The translations under genes were made by a program, and so were the position numbers. This document shows, one piece after another, positions 25,509 to 55,910 of a DNA stretch of 64,000 nucleotides. Position 1 is the first letter of the stretch; each line of letters opens with the position of its first letter. The notes beneath the pieces were generated by a model, which saw nothing but the letters and a program-made list of their open reading frames with translations, made no database searches and was not told where the DNA came from. Origin of the DNA: Lytechinus variegatus (taxonomy: Eukaryota; Echinodermata; Echinoidea; Temnopleuroida; Toxopneustidae); assembly GCF_018143015.1 (NCBI RefSeq), contig NC_054742.1:17918441-17982440 (forward strand), read 5' to 3'.

Positions 25509-26809
25509 GTCGTAAATCAACACCAGAGTTTTTGCAGTGTATTGTACTGAAGTAGCACAGTTGAGTGTGTTCCTAGCTGGAGTGTTTAAAACATAGGCTA
25601 CTCTTTAAATGACCAAGATTAAACCTTTTTATGTACATAATCTGAGAGTGCAAGTACGATTAATATGATTCATATACATTTGCACAAAATATGTGTGATA
25701 TATTTGATTAATATCGCCATTTTCCGGGTGCTCCGATACCCTAACAAAATGTATTATTGCTGCTGTTATTATTATTATCATATCATTATCGTTGTCATCA
25801 TAATGATCATTATCATTATTTTTGATATAATTATTTTTTAACCATCAAGAGTTGCATTTAACAGACACTATAATCATAAAAACATTGTTAAATGGCACGT
25901 TGAAATCAAATGACCTAACATTTTGGTCACTATCAATAGTAGTGTTTTCGCATTTCTTTTAACAAAATGCTGATCCTGAAGCAATCTAGTTTTGATAATT
26001 CAATAATAAATGATTAATATGTATTCCACTTCCATCCATGAATGGAACATTTATCAAAACATTTTTCTTTGTGTTTATTGTGGTTTAAGAAATGAACGAC
26101 ATTCAAGCATAGTTTAATCATATTTCAAGCATTGAAAAAGAGGAAGATGAAATTCGATGGATATATCAGGCCAAGGCCAAGTCATTTCAGTTGACTGATG
26201 GTTTCAAAATATAAATAATTATCATGATTATGGATTCTTAAAGATATTTTGTGGAAAGTATTCAAAATTTTACGGATATGTAATATGTTTACATTTTATT
26301 TCCTTTTTGAACCATCAGGTCTAGAAGGTATATTTCCTTGTAAAGAAAATACAAATGCGAAATGGAAACGTATTTACGTTCCGGTAAACTTCTCCTTTAA
26401 TAACCTGACAAAATCATTTTTTGCATACATGTTCTGAGTAAACAACTTTTAATTCATTACTCATAAATCTACTTTTCATGTTGTGAGAATACAAAGTTTG
26501 ATTAGGCTTTTATAACCTTTTTCCAATGACAGTCTGTTTTTTTTAAATAAGGCACTTAGCTTGAGCATTGGATTTTTTTTATTTCATTCTCGTATTGACC
26601 ATGATTCATCCAAGCACTTGTAGATTGTTCTATTTTATTCGGCAACGAAGATGCGAATCAAAATGTCATTCCTAACGTCTCGATTCGCATTCGCTATATT
26701 TGACGATCAATAATGTAGGAAAAAGTGGTTCCATTTTCGAAAACGCTCAACTGAGCAAATGCCGTATATGACCACTAATGATCAAAGTAGTAAAGTTTCA
26801 TGCATTATA

Positions 26810-27799
26810 CAGTGCGTATCAAAAAAAGTTTACACTTTGAAAAAATCCTGTAAAATTATACATTTGTAATATCCTGAAGATTTTTCCACATTTTAACATT
26901 GGTACAGATCCATTTAAGCAAATAACGATATAACTATCGAAAAATATTTCCGCTTGAATGAGCACCACTTACTTTTGAAAAGTTAGTGAAAAATGATTTG
27001 CGCAGAACTTTGAAAAAGCTATGCGAATAAAAGTAAACCTTTATCATGAAGAACACGTAGAATTTAGCCAGTAAAATTGATTTGAAGATATCTTTAACCT
27101 CTTTTAATTGGTTTCCTTGCCCTATACACTTCGAAGAATGCATTGCGCCCCGCCGCACTCCCCCACATACCAAGGCTATCAAGACGATATTTGATTTACA
27201 CTGGGCTGTGATTTACATAAAATGAATTAGGCTTGATTTTCATTTTTTTAATCATTGTCATGCTTTGGAAAAGTGTGGAGAAACAAGTATTAAATGAAAA
27301 ATTAAATGTCAAACCACTTTAATTAATAAAAACTTCGTGAAAAGTGCTGGAGATATCTGATGTAAACTTTTGTTCAGATTCAGTTATGTCCTCAGATCCA
27401 GCTGGCACAAAAAGGTTTAAAGTTGTGCTTACTAAGTGTTGAAATTTCAATTTGGGTGGCAAATTTGTTTAAAAATGCTTTGATTGTATCTGCTTTATCT
27501 TAATTGACTAAAAGTGCAAGGGAAATGTAGGAAAAATGTATCGCATGGTAAGTTTGATTTCGCCCTTTCCCCTTGAAACTGTGTGAAAACGAGTATTTCT
27601 GCGCAAACAGATTTCTGCGAGCTTTACAAAAATTGACAGTGCTCACTCAAGTGTAACATTCTCTCAAAACTTTTACTTTCATTGGATAGATGAGACCCAA
27701 ACCCAAGATTATATGTGAAAAACTTACCCACATGTTGTATATTTTTTAGTTCCCAGAGCTTTTTCAAAGTGTAAATGGGCCTTTTATTGATACGCACTA
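26810..27799. mobile_element. ~990-bp Tc1/mariner-like non-autonomous element
   Basis: The left end CAGTGCGTATCAAAAAAAGT is mirrored by a right end containing TTGATACGCACT, with TA at both borders. A second inner inverted motif, TTTACACTTTGAAAAA and TTTTTCAAAGTGTAAA, lies close to the ends. There is no transposase frame. A possible end fragment is at 36379-36395 (tatacgcactgtag). Confidence 0.72.
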
Positions 27800-28446
27800 T
27801 AGAGTGATTTCAAACATTTTATTTCAAACAGATTCCTGCCCAATGTGCTTGCCAATGCTTACTGGCGTTTGTGCCATTCTGTAAATTTGACTATTTTGCA
27901 AAATATATGCCAGTAAAATGCTTGCTTGTAATCAGTCAATAGAGAACCTTTGGCCATTTAAAAAAACAGATTGAATCACGGATCAGGGAAAGCTGACGGT
28001 TGTGACATAGAAAACTGCTACTAGCTGCTTTACCGTTGACTGAAACCTGAAAAGATACGACCTCGTTCAATGTAAATTATTAACGTATCATATTGATATT
28101 AAGGCTTGCTGAAGTCTTATATTGATACAGTTCAAATGGGAAATGATGGAGTACGATCAGAGTGGAAAGTGTGTATGTATGTCTTGGGTGTTAGAAATTA
28201 TTTCTACAAACAAGAAACTTCTCCATTTAATGATCGAAGTCGTCAATTACGTTTCATAATTTAATTGTCATTGCTTTTTTTGCATAGTTTTCTTATTAAC
28301 ACGGATACATGCTTGGATCTGAATCTTTAGTCGATATATCGTCTAGGAGACAGAGGAAATATGTATGTTGCTATATATTTTTCTTAAAGTTTCTGTGTGT
28401 GACATAATCTAAGGAGAATTTCAAAGATAAATTATAGTAAAACGAA

Positions 28447-28740
28447 ATGGATGCAGCAAGTACGATAAGCTATATTGTTTTCATAATTATTGTTGGATTC
28501 TCAGGAAATCTACTGATCATTATCGTGGTTGGTCAAAAACGTCGACAGAGTCGGATTCTCTTGTTATTATTCTTGCACTAACATACTTCGCTGGTCATGC
28601 TGGTTGCATGACTCTGGCAGCAATTTTGGTTTTGCTCAAAGACGATACAAGAACAAGAATATTTTGTACATCCAAGGAGCTTCTTGATGAATATTCATTA
28701 TGCAATCTTTTCGATAGTAGTTCATCCCTCTCGCACTCAC
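28447..28740 (+). pseudogene. GPCR pseudogene fragment (TM1-TM2, start of TM3)
   Basis: From the ATG at 28447 the frame reads a TM1-like ...VGFSGNLLIIIVVGQKRR. One frame slip near 28550 then moves to a TM2-like ...VIILALTYFAGHAGCM, followed by RIFCTSKELL, matching the ECL1 cysteine of the intact GPCR at 21311. Receptor homology stops at about 28740, just before an inserted repeat, and TM3-TM7 were not found downstream. Same orientation as the intact gene 6 kb away, so probably a decayed tandem relative. Confidence 0.8.
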
Positions 28741-28789
28741 GCATCTCTCACGCTCCCGTTCCCAAACTACGTCATATCAGGAAAGGGGC

Positions 28790-29530
28790 TAACCATTATT
28801 AAACTTGGGGCCCCTCGCCAAATTTCGTCACTATGCCGTCGCGCATTTTTTTTTGACCGCGCCGCTCGCTGACTTTTTACTTTCAAGTCGAGCGCAATGA
28901 TCTTTTGTGACCAAATGGACGAAATTCGCGACGCCCGGGCACGAGGTTCCGAAATTATGCAACATTTATTTTAGTACGTGCATTTCAGACCCAAAATTGC
29001 CCCAAAACGTGTACAAAGTCAGTGAAAATTGTGTTTTCCAACCAAAAATCATGAATGTAAGATTCTTTTTACTTTTGTTGGTTTAAATGGATTTATTTTA
29101 TGCTATTTGTGATCACAAAAGGGTCCTCGGCAAATTTCATCCGAAAAAACAATAAAAAAAATTAAAAATCCCAAAGAAATACATAAGAATTAAAAAAATA
29201 AAATAAAAGACATAGGAAATTGATTATATTTTTGCAATTTTTGTGTAGATGTTTGTCCGAAATCTAAAAATTGATACTCTCACCAAAATCTAGCATTCTA
29301 CTAGTTATATAAATTGAGTTAGAGGCAAAAACATACACAAATTTAGGGCAATTAAGTTTCATACCCTTATTTTCATAATCAATTACTAAAAAATAAAAAC
29401 AATTATTTTTTGACAATTTATTAAGAGTCTTCTAGTTTACATCTGGCCCTATGCGCTTGCAAATTTTCGCGGCGATCACGCAATCAGCGGCCGAGAACGG
29501 GGGGGTCAAATTGACCCCTCCCCCTTTCTA
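28790..29530. mobile_element. Non-autonomous element with G/C-run ends, copy 2
   Basis: Shares interior phrases with copy 1 at 3283-3908: 'gacgcccgggcacg', 'cccaaaattgc', 'agaaatacataagaa' and 'gatcacgcaatcagcggccg'. The ends are more diverged (GGGGCCCCTCGCC at left, GGGGTCAAATTGACCCCTCC at right). It interrupts the GPCR pseudogene region. Confidence 0.65.
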
Positions 29531-29689
29531 TCTTTGTCTAAAAAAAGCCTGGTTAAGATAGGGTTAAAGGGAATCCAACCAAAATAAAAAAAATGTTTCT
29601 AGAGGAAAAAGAAAAGTCAAACAAGTTGTTAGGTAAAAGTTTGAACATTATCGGACAAACAAGAAAGTTATGATTTTTTAGAAGTAGTT

Positions 29690-30381
29690 GAAAAAAAAAC
29701 GTAAAAAACGTTGTCAAATGGCTAAACTTGCCGCATCTGTGGGGTAAGTTGAGCCACATGTATGCGGGAAGAACCAGCATGTCAATTTTTATTTATAGTC
29801 TTCTCACTGGCTAATTCTCTAGAAATACTTACATCCTCTTAAAGTAGTAGAATTGTCATGTGAATTTGCTCCTTCCTGCTTGCATATCAATGACTTTAAA
29901 AAAAAATTATTATTATACATTACAACTTGTCCCATGTTGGCTGGCTCAAACTACCCCAGTCCTAACTTAATGCGATATTTTCACATCAACACATTAATGC
30001 ATCCATCATCTAAAAGACTATCATGACAAGAATGAGAATCCATACCTGGACTAACAATATTGTTCTTAATACTAAATAGGTTCATTATTGCGGATTGAAA
30101 TAATCGCTAGAGGGTACGAATATTGTTCTTATTTCTTTATTATATTCAAAGACGTGTGCTGGTAAAAAACACTTATCTATTGACACCCTTTTTTTACTCC
30201 TTTTGCTAAAATTTGTATGTTTCCCTCTAAAAAATACTTGTTGTTTCAAAGTTGAAAACGATGTGGTGGGGTTAAGGGTTATGTAATGGGTCATGACACC
30301 ACCACAATATCTGACTCATTCATTATTGGCCTGGGATGGTTGTTCAACTTGCCCCTATGCTCAACTTACCCTGCCTTCCCC
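29690..30381 (+). mobile_element. TA-target TIR element, copy 3, left end missing
   Basis: Matches the right-hand three quarters of the element at 18813-19670, from 'cgttgtcaaatgg' to the right end CAACTTACCCTGCCTTCCCC at 30381. A ~60-bp extra segment near 30070-30130 is bracketed by a direct repeat of 'aatattgttctta', a small later insertion. The left TIR is absent. Confidence 0.75.
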
Positions 30382-33300
30382 TCCCTCGGAGAAAACCACA
30401 AATCCCTGATAATAATGTTCATGGCCTACATGGCCTATGGGAAAGTTGTCCTTGTCATAATTTACTTACCCAGTTGCCATGCACTTTGAAATCTACAGTC
30501 TTAGTGATCTCATTAAAAAAAAAACAGCCATAACTTTTTTTATTGCTTGTCCAATTTCTTTCAAACTTTCACCATTATGTCTTAATTATTTTTCTCCATT
30601 CCAACACAACATTTTTTGCAATGGCTGGGTTCCCATTTAAGTAACCCAGACACATGCACACTTTATTTTCCATTCATTATAGTAGAATTAAAATAATTTA
30701 CTCAAAAACACACCCGCATGCGCCCATACACCCGGAATATTAACATATACACACACCCCACACCTTCACACATAACAACAATAAAATACGGTATTGTAAT
30801 ACAGACCTGCCTGGTTCTTCAGGGGAAAAAATCATTTTGAAGCATAATTCTTCGTTGTGGCATAGGCAATATCATGAACCTTTTACTCAGCCTTTACAAA
30901 GAGAAATTCTCGATTTTATTCAGCGTGTACTTCATTAGACAGCGATGTATTCAAAGCTATATATATTTCACTATATATATATCTCAATAAAGAGTTGCAC
31001 CTTCGTGTAAACATTATCCTGATGGAATGTGATAAGGCAACGCCCCCACTAAAATGTTCTTTTTAACAAGCTGATCTCATGTATTTTTCATTCTTTGTAG
31101 CTTACACTCAATTACTATATTAAACAACGTTAAATGATATTTTTCAGTAATGATCGGTCTCAATGGGGGGGGGGGGGAGCTGGCACAAATATTGTTCTCT
31201 GAGAGGGATTTCTTTCAGTCGAAAGTGAGGTGAGGGGTGTCAGTGGGTTTACGAATATATCTTTTAAGGAAGCCAGACATGTTGTCCATTGAAAAAAATA
31301 TTTCTTTTTAATACAAAACCTAGTTTTGTTATATACTTTGAACTGATATTCATAATTAACCCTTTAATCTTTTAATTTGTCTTTCGTTTCCCATTCTTTC
31401 TTGGTCGGAAAGATATTTGGGGGTCCATGGCCCCTAAGAATCAGTATGCAGATGGAGGGGGCATAGCCCTTAAGACCAAAGTTTTAAGTATAATGTTAGT
31501 TTTCTTTCTACTTGACTATATTTTGTAAGGACTAAATAGACAAATTCATGCGCCAAGCGCGAGCTGAAAACTTTACTTAAAAATTAGCTAATGTGAGGAC
31601 TCATCGGTTTTATGTTTTTTTATTTTGTACACTCTTCATTTTATACACTGAGAAATTCCATTTCTCATTCCTTTTATGTGTTCTCCACTCATTTTATATT
31701 CATCTGCATGAATATAGAAAACTTACATAATGAACTGATATTCAATATAGAGGGTGGCATATGATAGTCGGGGTAAACCTAATGCGCTTAGTTACGAGGA
31801 ATGGTAAATTTAAAAACGATAATTTCATGCATAAGAACATGAATCATGAATGTTATCCTATTAGGTCCTGGATATTTTTTCTTTCTCCATCTATCTGCTT
31901 GTAACAGTTTCCGAAAGAAAGAAATGTCTTCATATAATAGCTATAAACATAAGAAAATTATGAGAAAAACAGTATCAATGGTCAACATGCGTAAATAGGA
32001 TATCCATTACTAACATCATCATGATAATCATTATTATTATTACTAATATTATGAATATAGAGAATGTTATAATTATTATTATTGTTGTTGTTATTATTAT
32101 TGCTATTATTATCATTTTCATTATTTTCATTATTATCATCATCATCTTCATCATCATATTGTGATCATACCTTAACTTATTGGTGATAACACAGGCCATC
32201 CCCTATGCCTGAAACATTGGGCGGAGGATATATTCACCTCTGGTAATAATTGTATGAGTAAAATCTATGTATTTCGTTTATGTCCATATTACATATTAAT
32301 ATATGTATTTTTTCTTATTTATATGTTTTTCTACCATTATTTGAAACTCAAAAAGGAATTAATTAAATCAGTTAATCTTAATCAAAATGCCAGATTCCAA
32401 TCGCCAAAACAATCTATCCGATCAAGTCTGATCAATATATTTCGGGACCTCGTCGGTCTAGCTCGACAAAGTATTCAAGATATAGGCCTATCTATTGTGA
32501 TAAACGTTGTTATAGCTTGATCGACGTCACTCTGGTTTCCATGGTAACTTTCTCGAATATTTCATAACATATCGATTTTTTATGCTGTAGGTGTGTACCT
32601 CGCCTAGTGAATTTGATCGAGTTTATCAGTTCAGCAGTATATATCTAGCATTTATTGCCATGAACCTAAGAAAGAATCGGGTGGAAGGTATCTCAAGTGT
32701 CTTTCGAGAAAAAGTATTTTCAATTTAAAACTTGATTAATAATTTTCCCTCATCTGAAACGCTCGAAGTTCATCTTGCATGTAATGATTTAAAATCAAGC
32801 CAATATCTGTTGTAAAAAGATGTCCCTGCTGCTTGCTTCTATTTTCATGCATGGCAACATCAAAAGATAAATTACACTATGGTTGACAGGCAGTTGAGTG
32901 ATAATGCCAAACCTCATCTATTATACATGTAACTGCATTTACAACGAATAATAATGGTTCATCGTCAACATGTCAATATAATTATAATGATAAGGATCTT
33001 TAACTAGACACTGACCGTGAAAACTAGAAAATCATAATGAAGGTAAATTTACGCTTAACAAGGGTGTTTAGTATGAACAAGCTTGCAATGATTATTGTAT
33101 CAAAATTAATTTGCCCCATTAGCATGATTAGGTGATTAGGGTGATTACAAATAGCATTTTGGAAGATCAGAATGGATGAGAGTAGGCTCATCACAATGAA
33201 ACTATTCACAAATAGCAAGTAAAAGATGTATGCGACAACTGCTAAGGGTACAATGTGATAGTGGTCTGTATATTGTATATTTCTTTGCAATTTATATGTT

Positions 33301-33547
33301 AATGATTACATTTTCTATTATAAATCAGTTACCACGAAACCTACACTTTTCTATATGGATATTTACAAGAAAATGCGGCATGGATTAAATGGGTATGTTA
33401 TGGAAATATCCTCACAAAAGTTATAGTACAACAGCGATTTACATAGTCTGATCAGTATCATTTCAATAAGAGAATAAATAGCAATGATAAATTATTGGTG
33501 AAAATGAACGTGAGGTTTAGGTAATCATTAAAAGGTACTCATTAAAT
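30382..33547. other. No gene seen; low-complexity tracts
   Basis: Contains a G run near 31167-31179, (TA) runs near 30960-30980 and an ATT/ATC/ATG-rich tract at about 32010-32160. No open frame with recognisable content. This is the 3' flank of the minus-strand cholinesterase-like gene. Confidence 0.5.
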
Positions 33548-49845
<16,298 letters not shown>

Positions 49846-51776
49846 GTTGAAGACGTTATTATAATCATGGAAAACTCTATCTTGGAACTGTTTACAAGAA
49901 AACACTGACTTACATATCAGACAGTGACAACCGTGTTATGTAGGTTATTTACAGATCAGTTTGATTACAACCATTAGCTCTAACAAAGAGCAATGTCTTA
50001 TCTGATAAAACTTTATTTACACATCAATAAAATGTATGATCTAGACTACAGATGCACCCAAGAGTTTTCTCTGTTATTTTTTTCACAATTTTTCTTTTCA
50101 TATTTTTCCATTTGTCACGTCCTGGTGCATATGAAAGTTTTAAAAAGAACGGCTATTGGATGCACATTCACAAACAGATGATAATAAAAAGACAATGATT
50201 ATAATAACCATACCAACAACAACAATAATAACAATATTATGATAATAATAATAATGATGAGAATAATAGTTATAATAATATTATCATCACTGTTAATATG
50301 ATAATTATTATCATAATCCGTAAAATCCGTATTTTTTAAATATAATTGTGCTTTAAAGGTATTGTTAAACTTTGTGAGCAGCCAATTTAAAAAATTCTCA
50401 AACCAAGATGAAACATGTGTACAAGTACATGAAATTAGAACTAATAAACCCTGAAAACAACCATTATTGAGAATGAAAAGCTAAAACTACAAGGCAAACC
50501 CCGATTTTGTAAATACGTGTCTTATAGATGCCTAAATAGTACACATAAGTGTATGGGATGAAATTAAGATGGTGTTTCCGGTCACTTTATATTTCAATTT
50601 TGAAGCACTAAATAACTTTTTTCGAACGCAATTTTTTTCTGGGCTTCATTTTTGTAACATATCACAGACACTGCAGGTGACACGTGTGACCTTCTAGCTC
50701 AGATTTTTTGAAAGTCAAACCAATGTTAACCAATCACTTTAACCTACCGTATAAGCAATAATCTTTAATAGAAATATTAATGTGAAATCCCTCACAAAAA
50801 ATTATATGAAATAATTATGAGAGAGTGAAGCGATCGAACGATGTTCATAATTATGCCTGCCAGCTGGTGCAATGGCCCTGGGAAGAGGGGGTGCTGGGGG
50901 TCCTTTAACAACCCAATATTTTTCAGGAAGTGATGTAGGGGACACCGTCTGGAAATCAAGTTGACGAGCAAAGAAAAAGCTTGGTTATTGCTCCGTCATC
51001 ATTTTAGGAGCAATAACCTTCTTTTTTCGGACGACAACCCCGTGAACAAACCCACAGCACTCCTTATTTAAAAATAAAGTTCCCAGGGCCCTTGCTGGTG
51101 CAAAATCAAAACTTTTCATTTTTGTGTATACCTATTTTCAAAACTATTGGAAACCAAATTTCTTTGTAGGCGTACATTAATCAATAAACGATTCTCGAAG
51201 TTTTGTGAAATTTAGATGGATTTTAACTAAGTAAAAGAGGTATAAACTCAACTATGATGATCTCTTGGGGTCTAAAATGCTGAATTATTTTCATTGCGTA
51301 TTTCTCAAGACCTTTCGAATGGATGAACTTCAAAGCGCGATAGCAAAAAATCAAGCACTTGAACCCATTTGTATATTTGAAATATTTAGGTGCTAAAATA
51401 ACTACGTGCAAAATGACATGATATCATTTTTTTAACTGTAGGTCAGGCTTCAAGATTATTGTCACGTCATGAAAATGGTGTGTTCAACAATGATGCGCAT
51501 TCTTTGTGACGTCACTTATTTTATGCTCTGGATATTTCAACAACAAAATACATGTACGCATTATGACAGTACGACGACTGCAGCTGCATATCCACGTCAC
51601 ATATTTATTAAAAATAATTAAAAAACCCAGATCCGAGCAATTATGATTATCTAAATCAAAATAGGCCCATCCCCATCATTGCGCCCGCCATCGAATAAAA
51701 ATGAAGTTTAAAGGACATTACACAGCAGAGTGATGATAAACTTTTTGAATGAAGTATATACCAAAAAACAAATTCG
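49846..51776. other. Intergenic region between divergent genes; one foldback element
   Basis: The cholinesterase-like gene (-) and the gene at 51777 (+) diverge from here. An (ATA/ATAATG) tract lies at about 50185-50320. A foldback element at 50872-51103 has CTGGTGCAATGGCCCTGGGA at the left and TCCCAGGGCCCTTGCTGGTG at the right. No further gene was seen. Confidence 0.6.
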
Positions 51777-54700
51777 ATGGGGGCTCATGAAAGTTCACAG
51801 AAGAAGTCCCATGCAAATTCTTCATCTACTGAAACAGGTACGGGAGATAGAAGACCAATGGTGAATAGAAACATGTAAGTAACTTTACAGTATGTATAGG
51901 CCTATGCCTTCTAACACTGAGGTTAGTTTATCTGAATGAGTTTATTGTTTCCTTTTTTTTTACTTGACATAATTATCTTGTCTTGGGTTAAGTCGGCATA
52001 TGCAGACTTGCTGTACTCCGCCAACTTTAATATCTTCCACTATACTGGAAATAATACTATGCCTATAGGCAATGGAGAGCGGGATGAACTTGAATAAAAA
52101 CGAAGATGACCCTTTTATAAATTATTTAGTTGGAACTTTTTATACACGTTCCTTGATTAATATTTTTAACTGTTTTATACTCATAAATATCGTATAGTAA
52201 ATCCCATCACTCGCAATGAAACTATTGGTGAGTAAACACAAACATTAGTAGGCTATTTGCACGTTTTATTGTTTCATTCATATGGAGGTATAGACAAAGT
52301 AGAAGGAAAAGTGTCAAACATAAGCGTCGTTCAAAATAGACATAAATCCCCTACAATCAAGAATTGACAATGACACAATGCTTATAACAGACATAATAAT
52401 GCAAAATGCTAATGCAAAAAATTGGACTCATTTACAAAAAATACATATATAATATCCAAACCTGACCAATGCAGTACGTCTTGCTCGATGACATCCGCGT
52501 TCAGCTAGCATGCATGTCAACCAGAAACTGCCGCCAAAACAAGAAAAGAGTTTGTCTCACTTAATGAACTTGAACATCTTAAATTTCTATCATCAATGTA
52601 TACATTGACCTAATCAATTTTGCATAATGAGTGTTTGCTGTTTAAATCGGGCAACAACACACGGCAAAATCTTTGTTTTTCCCGGGACCCCCGCTAAACG
52701 AAGTATGAACATGATGAAGGGGGTATTTAAGAATCAGCATTCGGTCCGGTCGGTCAGTCTATTGCAAAAATTTGCGGGTTGAACTACTTTCTCAGTTTTT
52801 ATCTAATTCTCAAAAAGTTTGCAACACACATTGGTCTTGGTTTTGTGCAAGACACACTTTTTGGTATGTGTTGGAAAATACGTTGCCATGGTAACAGAAT
52901 ATGGAAATAATCAAAATGTAAACATCATGCGGATTGAATTCTTCACTTTATGACCTATATGAAAGTTGTTAATTAGAGCAAAAAATGTGCAAGACACTTT
53001 CATTTTTCAGAAATTGCGTTGTCATGGTAACCACATTATGGCCAAGTATTCAGGAAAAGATGATTTTTGATCAAACTACATTTCCAGTTTTTAATCATTG
53101 CTCATGAAAGTTGGCACAAATATTCAATTGGGAATATAATTAAGACATACAAACTTCATTTTCTATATGTGTTGTAAGCAGCAGGGTGGGGGTATTAATC
53201 ACCTTCAGTGATATTTTAAAGTTTTTTATAGCACAATGAAGCTAACGGTGAAATTAATTAGGCAAAGAGTGTACAAATACAATTCTTGTCCGACATTTTA
53301 CTCCCCCTTGGGCCCCAATATGTCATCTTTGCCATGCAATGATTATATAGAATCCTCGATTTGATTTGCAGTTATACCAAGGTACCATTGGATGACAAAG
53401 TTACTACAAAGGTAACTTTTATGCCTCAGGGCCCCAGATGGCCTATATTGCAAAGATTTAGAATTTTAAGATTCTCATTAGACGCCAGAAAGCCCATATA
53501 ATTTTTGTAAAATAATATTTCGTTTTATTCCGATTTATATATATCCCCTTTCCGGGCAATGGACACCACAACAGAATATCAAATATGCTGAAATTCAAAA
53601 ATATATATATACAGTATATATGTTATTGTTATCTCTTCATTTTGCATTTGCAGAGAAAACCGAAATGTGTTTCCTCTACGTGAATCTACTCATAGCAACC
53701 GTGTGAATGACAACAACTTCCTTTCAATTCAACCAAGTTCAATTAGTAGTAGAACTACAAATGATATCATTTATGGAAGCAGTTCCCATGAAGATATAAC
53801 AGGTATTTTGTGAAAAAGCTGCTTATGATAAGATTTTTTAACTTGTGTGTTGTATATATAGAAAAGGAAAAAAACGAACCGAAACTTTAAGAAAAAATAA
53901 ACGAAAAACTAATAAAAAATTACAACAAGTAAACCATATATAGTCAAGTAGTGTAGATTTTCTTTTTAATGGGCTGAAACAAAATTGCATGCAAAATTCT
54001 ATACGAGCAATACTTAGATAGTTTAAAGATAAGGTTTTGGAGTATGTTTGAAAACAATGCAAGCATCTACTAACCATGAGCAGGTTTGCCTATTCCATAA
54101 ATCATGTAAAAAAATAACATGACAAGTGGAATTGAATTAGATGAACTTTAGGAAACAATATCAAATGAATGTGAAATTAAACTGTGATCGTATAATTCTT
54201 TGTAAGATTTGTATTTTTGTTAACAATAGAGCAATGAAAAGTAAGCACATGTTTTACTGACGATCAGTTTTATTAGAGATCTATGTATTTCTGTCTATTT
54301 TTCTTGTTTTTTATGTTCATTTTCATGTTTTCATGACAATCGTCAGATATCATCGGAAGCCGAGGCCGTGTTGCATACATGAAAGCCGTCAAAAAGGCTC
54401 GTGACAAAGAAAAGAAACATTATAAAATCCCCCATGATGCAATCGTCAACTCAATGATGAAAGTCGAGAACATTTTGGCGGGAGCAACCATGAATCCGAT
54501 GGTATTTGGCAAGCATATGCTGTTGTCTGCTGCTAAAGCAGAAAGTGCTCAAGCAAGTTCCTGTAATAAGGCTATGAGACGTTCACTCAGTGAACATGTT
54601 GTAAGAGTAAGGGAATTTACATTGTTTTTAGATTACACCATAATCATGGACATGATGGAAGAAATAAATGATTACCATGATGACCGTTTAGACATCATTA

Positions 54701-55910
54701 GGCTTGCATTTTCTTTTTTGTAATTTGTTATTCATGTTATTCGAAATAGATATTTGTGTTGTGTGTGACTACATATATTTCAAAATTAATGAATATTATA
54801 ACACTAATATTTGATGTCTTATTTTTTCAAGATATTGATCTGACAGCTAATTTCAGAATTAATATATACAGCGCATTGTGATATTAGGTCCTTAGCTTCT
54901 TTTTCTCAGATTTTTTTTAGTAGTCGATTAAGATCTACATGTATACATGTAATTTGATTTTTATAACACGTATAATATATATAAAATAATGTAGTCTTTT
55001 CCATCAGGGCTATACCCGGGTTAAAAAATAATTATATCCAAAGAAGTTAAAATTACCGAGCTAAACTCAAAAAATTCAATCAATCTGTTATTGATTTCAA
55101 AGTGATTTAATGAAATGTTCAAATTTTGATATTTCATGACAAAAATATATATGGACGGGTTATTACACGCTATCATAAATATGCAGTATGAGCGGATGAT
55201 GTCATGCCCCCATTTCATGCAAACATTCTTATTTCATATTCAAATAGATGCGCGTATATGTATCCTTATAATATAATAATTTGGAGCAGTGATTAACATT
55301 AAATCAGTTGTTAAACCATTTTTTCCCCTTTTTTTTGGGGGGGGGGCAAAATTTGAACCAATATAATGCCATGTAATATAATACAAAATATAAGTGGAGG
55401 TATGACATCATCAACTTGCTCATCATATATTCATAAAGACATGCATATAACTGTTTTAACGAAATGATGCAAAAGGTTAAAATGTCATAACTTTGATATT
55501 CCTTGTCCGATTTTTATTAAAATGTTCTGTGTTTGGTTTGTCTGTGACTGTTTAAATCATATCATTTTCAGTCTTAAGTACCCCCTTTGATAGATGTCTG
55601 TCCATTTCATATACTAGTCTTTAATATGCGTATGCAACATTTCTAATTGTTTTACGATGCTTATAATTAATATTCATTACTTTGCAATGTTTTCCAGACA
55701 TCAGGATCGCCACCAAACAATCGCATTCGTGATCAGATGATGAAGGAGAAACTAATCAATGAACAGATGAGGACGAATGGTTCCATCTCTAGTTTGAGAA
55801 CACAGTCATTCATCTTACCCAGAGTACTACACGTTATTCCTGAACAACCTGAGGAAGAAGTTGTAGATCCAGAAACCTACTCATATTCAGATATCAACGT
55901 GTATTTTTGA
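51777..55910 (+). CDS. Uncharacterised 237-aa basic protein, 4 exons, possible N-myristoylation
   Basis: Exons 51777-51874, 53654-53802, 54347-54600 and 55698-55910 join with GT-AG borders and matching phases. An in-frame TGA 27 bases (nine codons) before the ATG supports the start. The N-terminus MGAHES fits the N-myristoylation pattern (Gly2, Ser6). Residues 1-82 are Ser/Thr/Asn-rich and probably disordered. Residues 84-167 (exon 3) form the likely folded core: a basic stretch RGRVAYMKAVKKARDKEKKH, then a helical-looking IVNSMMKVENILAGATMNPM and an Ala/Ser-rich helix. Residues 168-237 have DQMMKEKLINEQM and an acidic, Tyr-rich tail ending in DINVYF. I do not recognise the family. It is read as a real gene because four exons stay in frame and splice cleanly. 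Confidence 0.75.

Noticed and set aside
49846-49905. Longer N-terminus for the cholinesterase-like protein from the Met at 49905
   Set aside because: It would bury the signal peptide behind 20 hydrophilic residues; the internal Met gives a clean secretory start.
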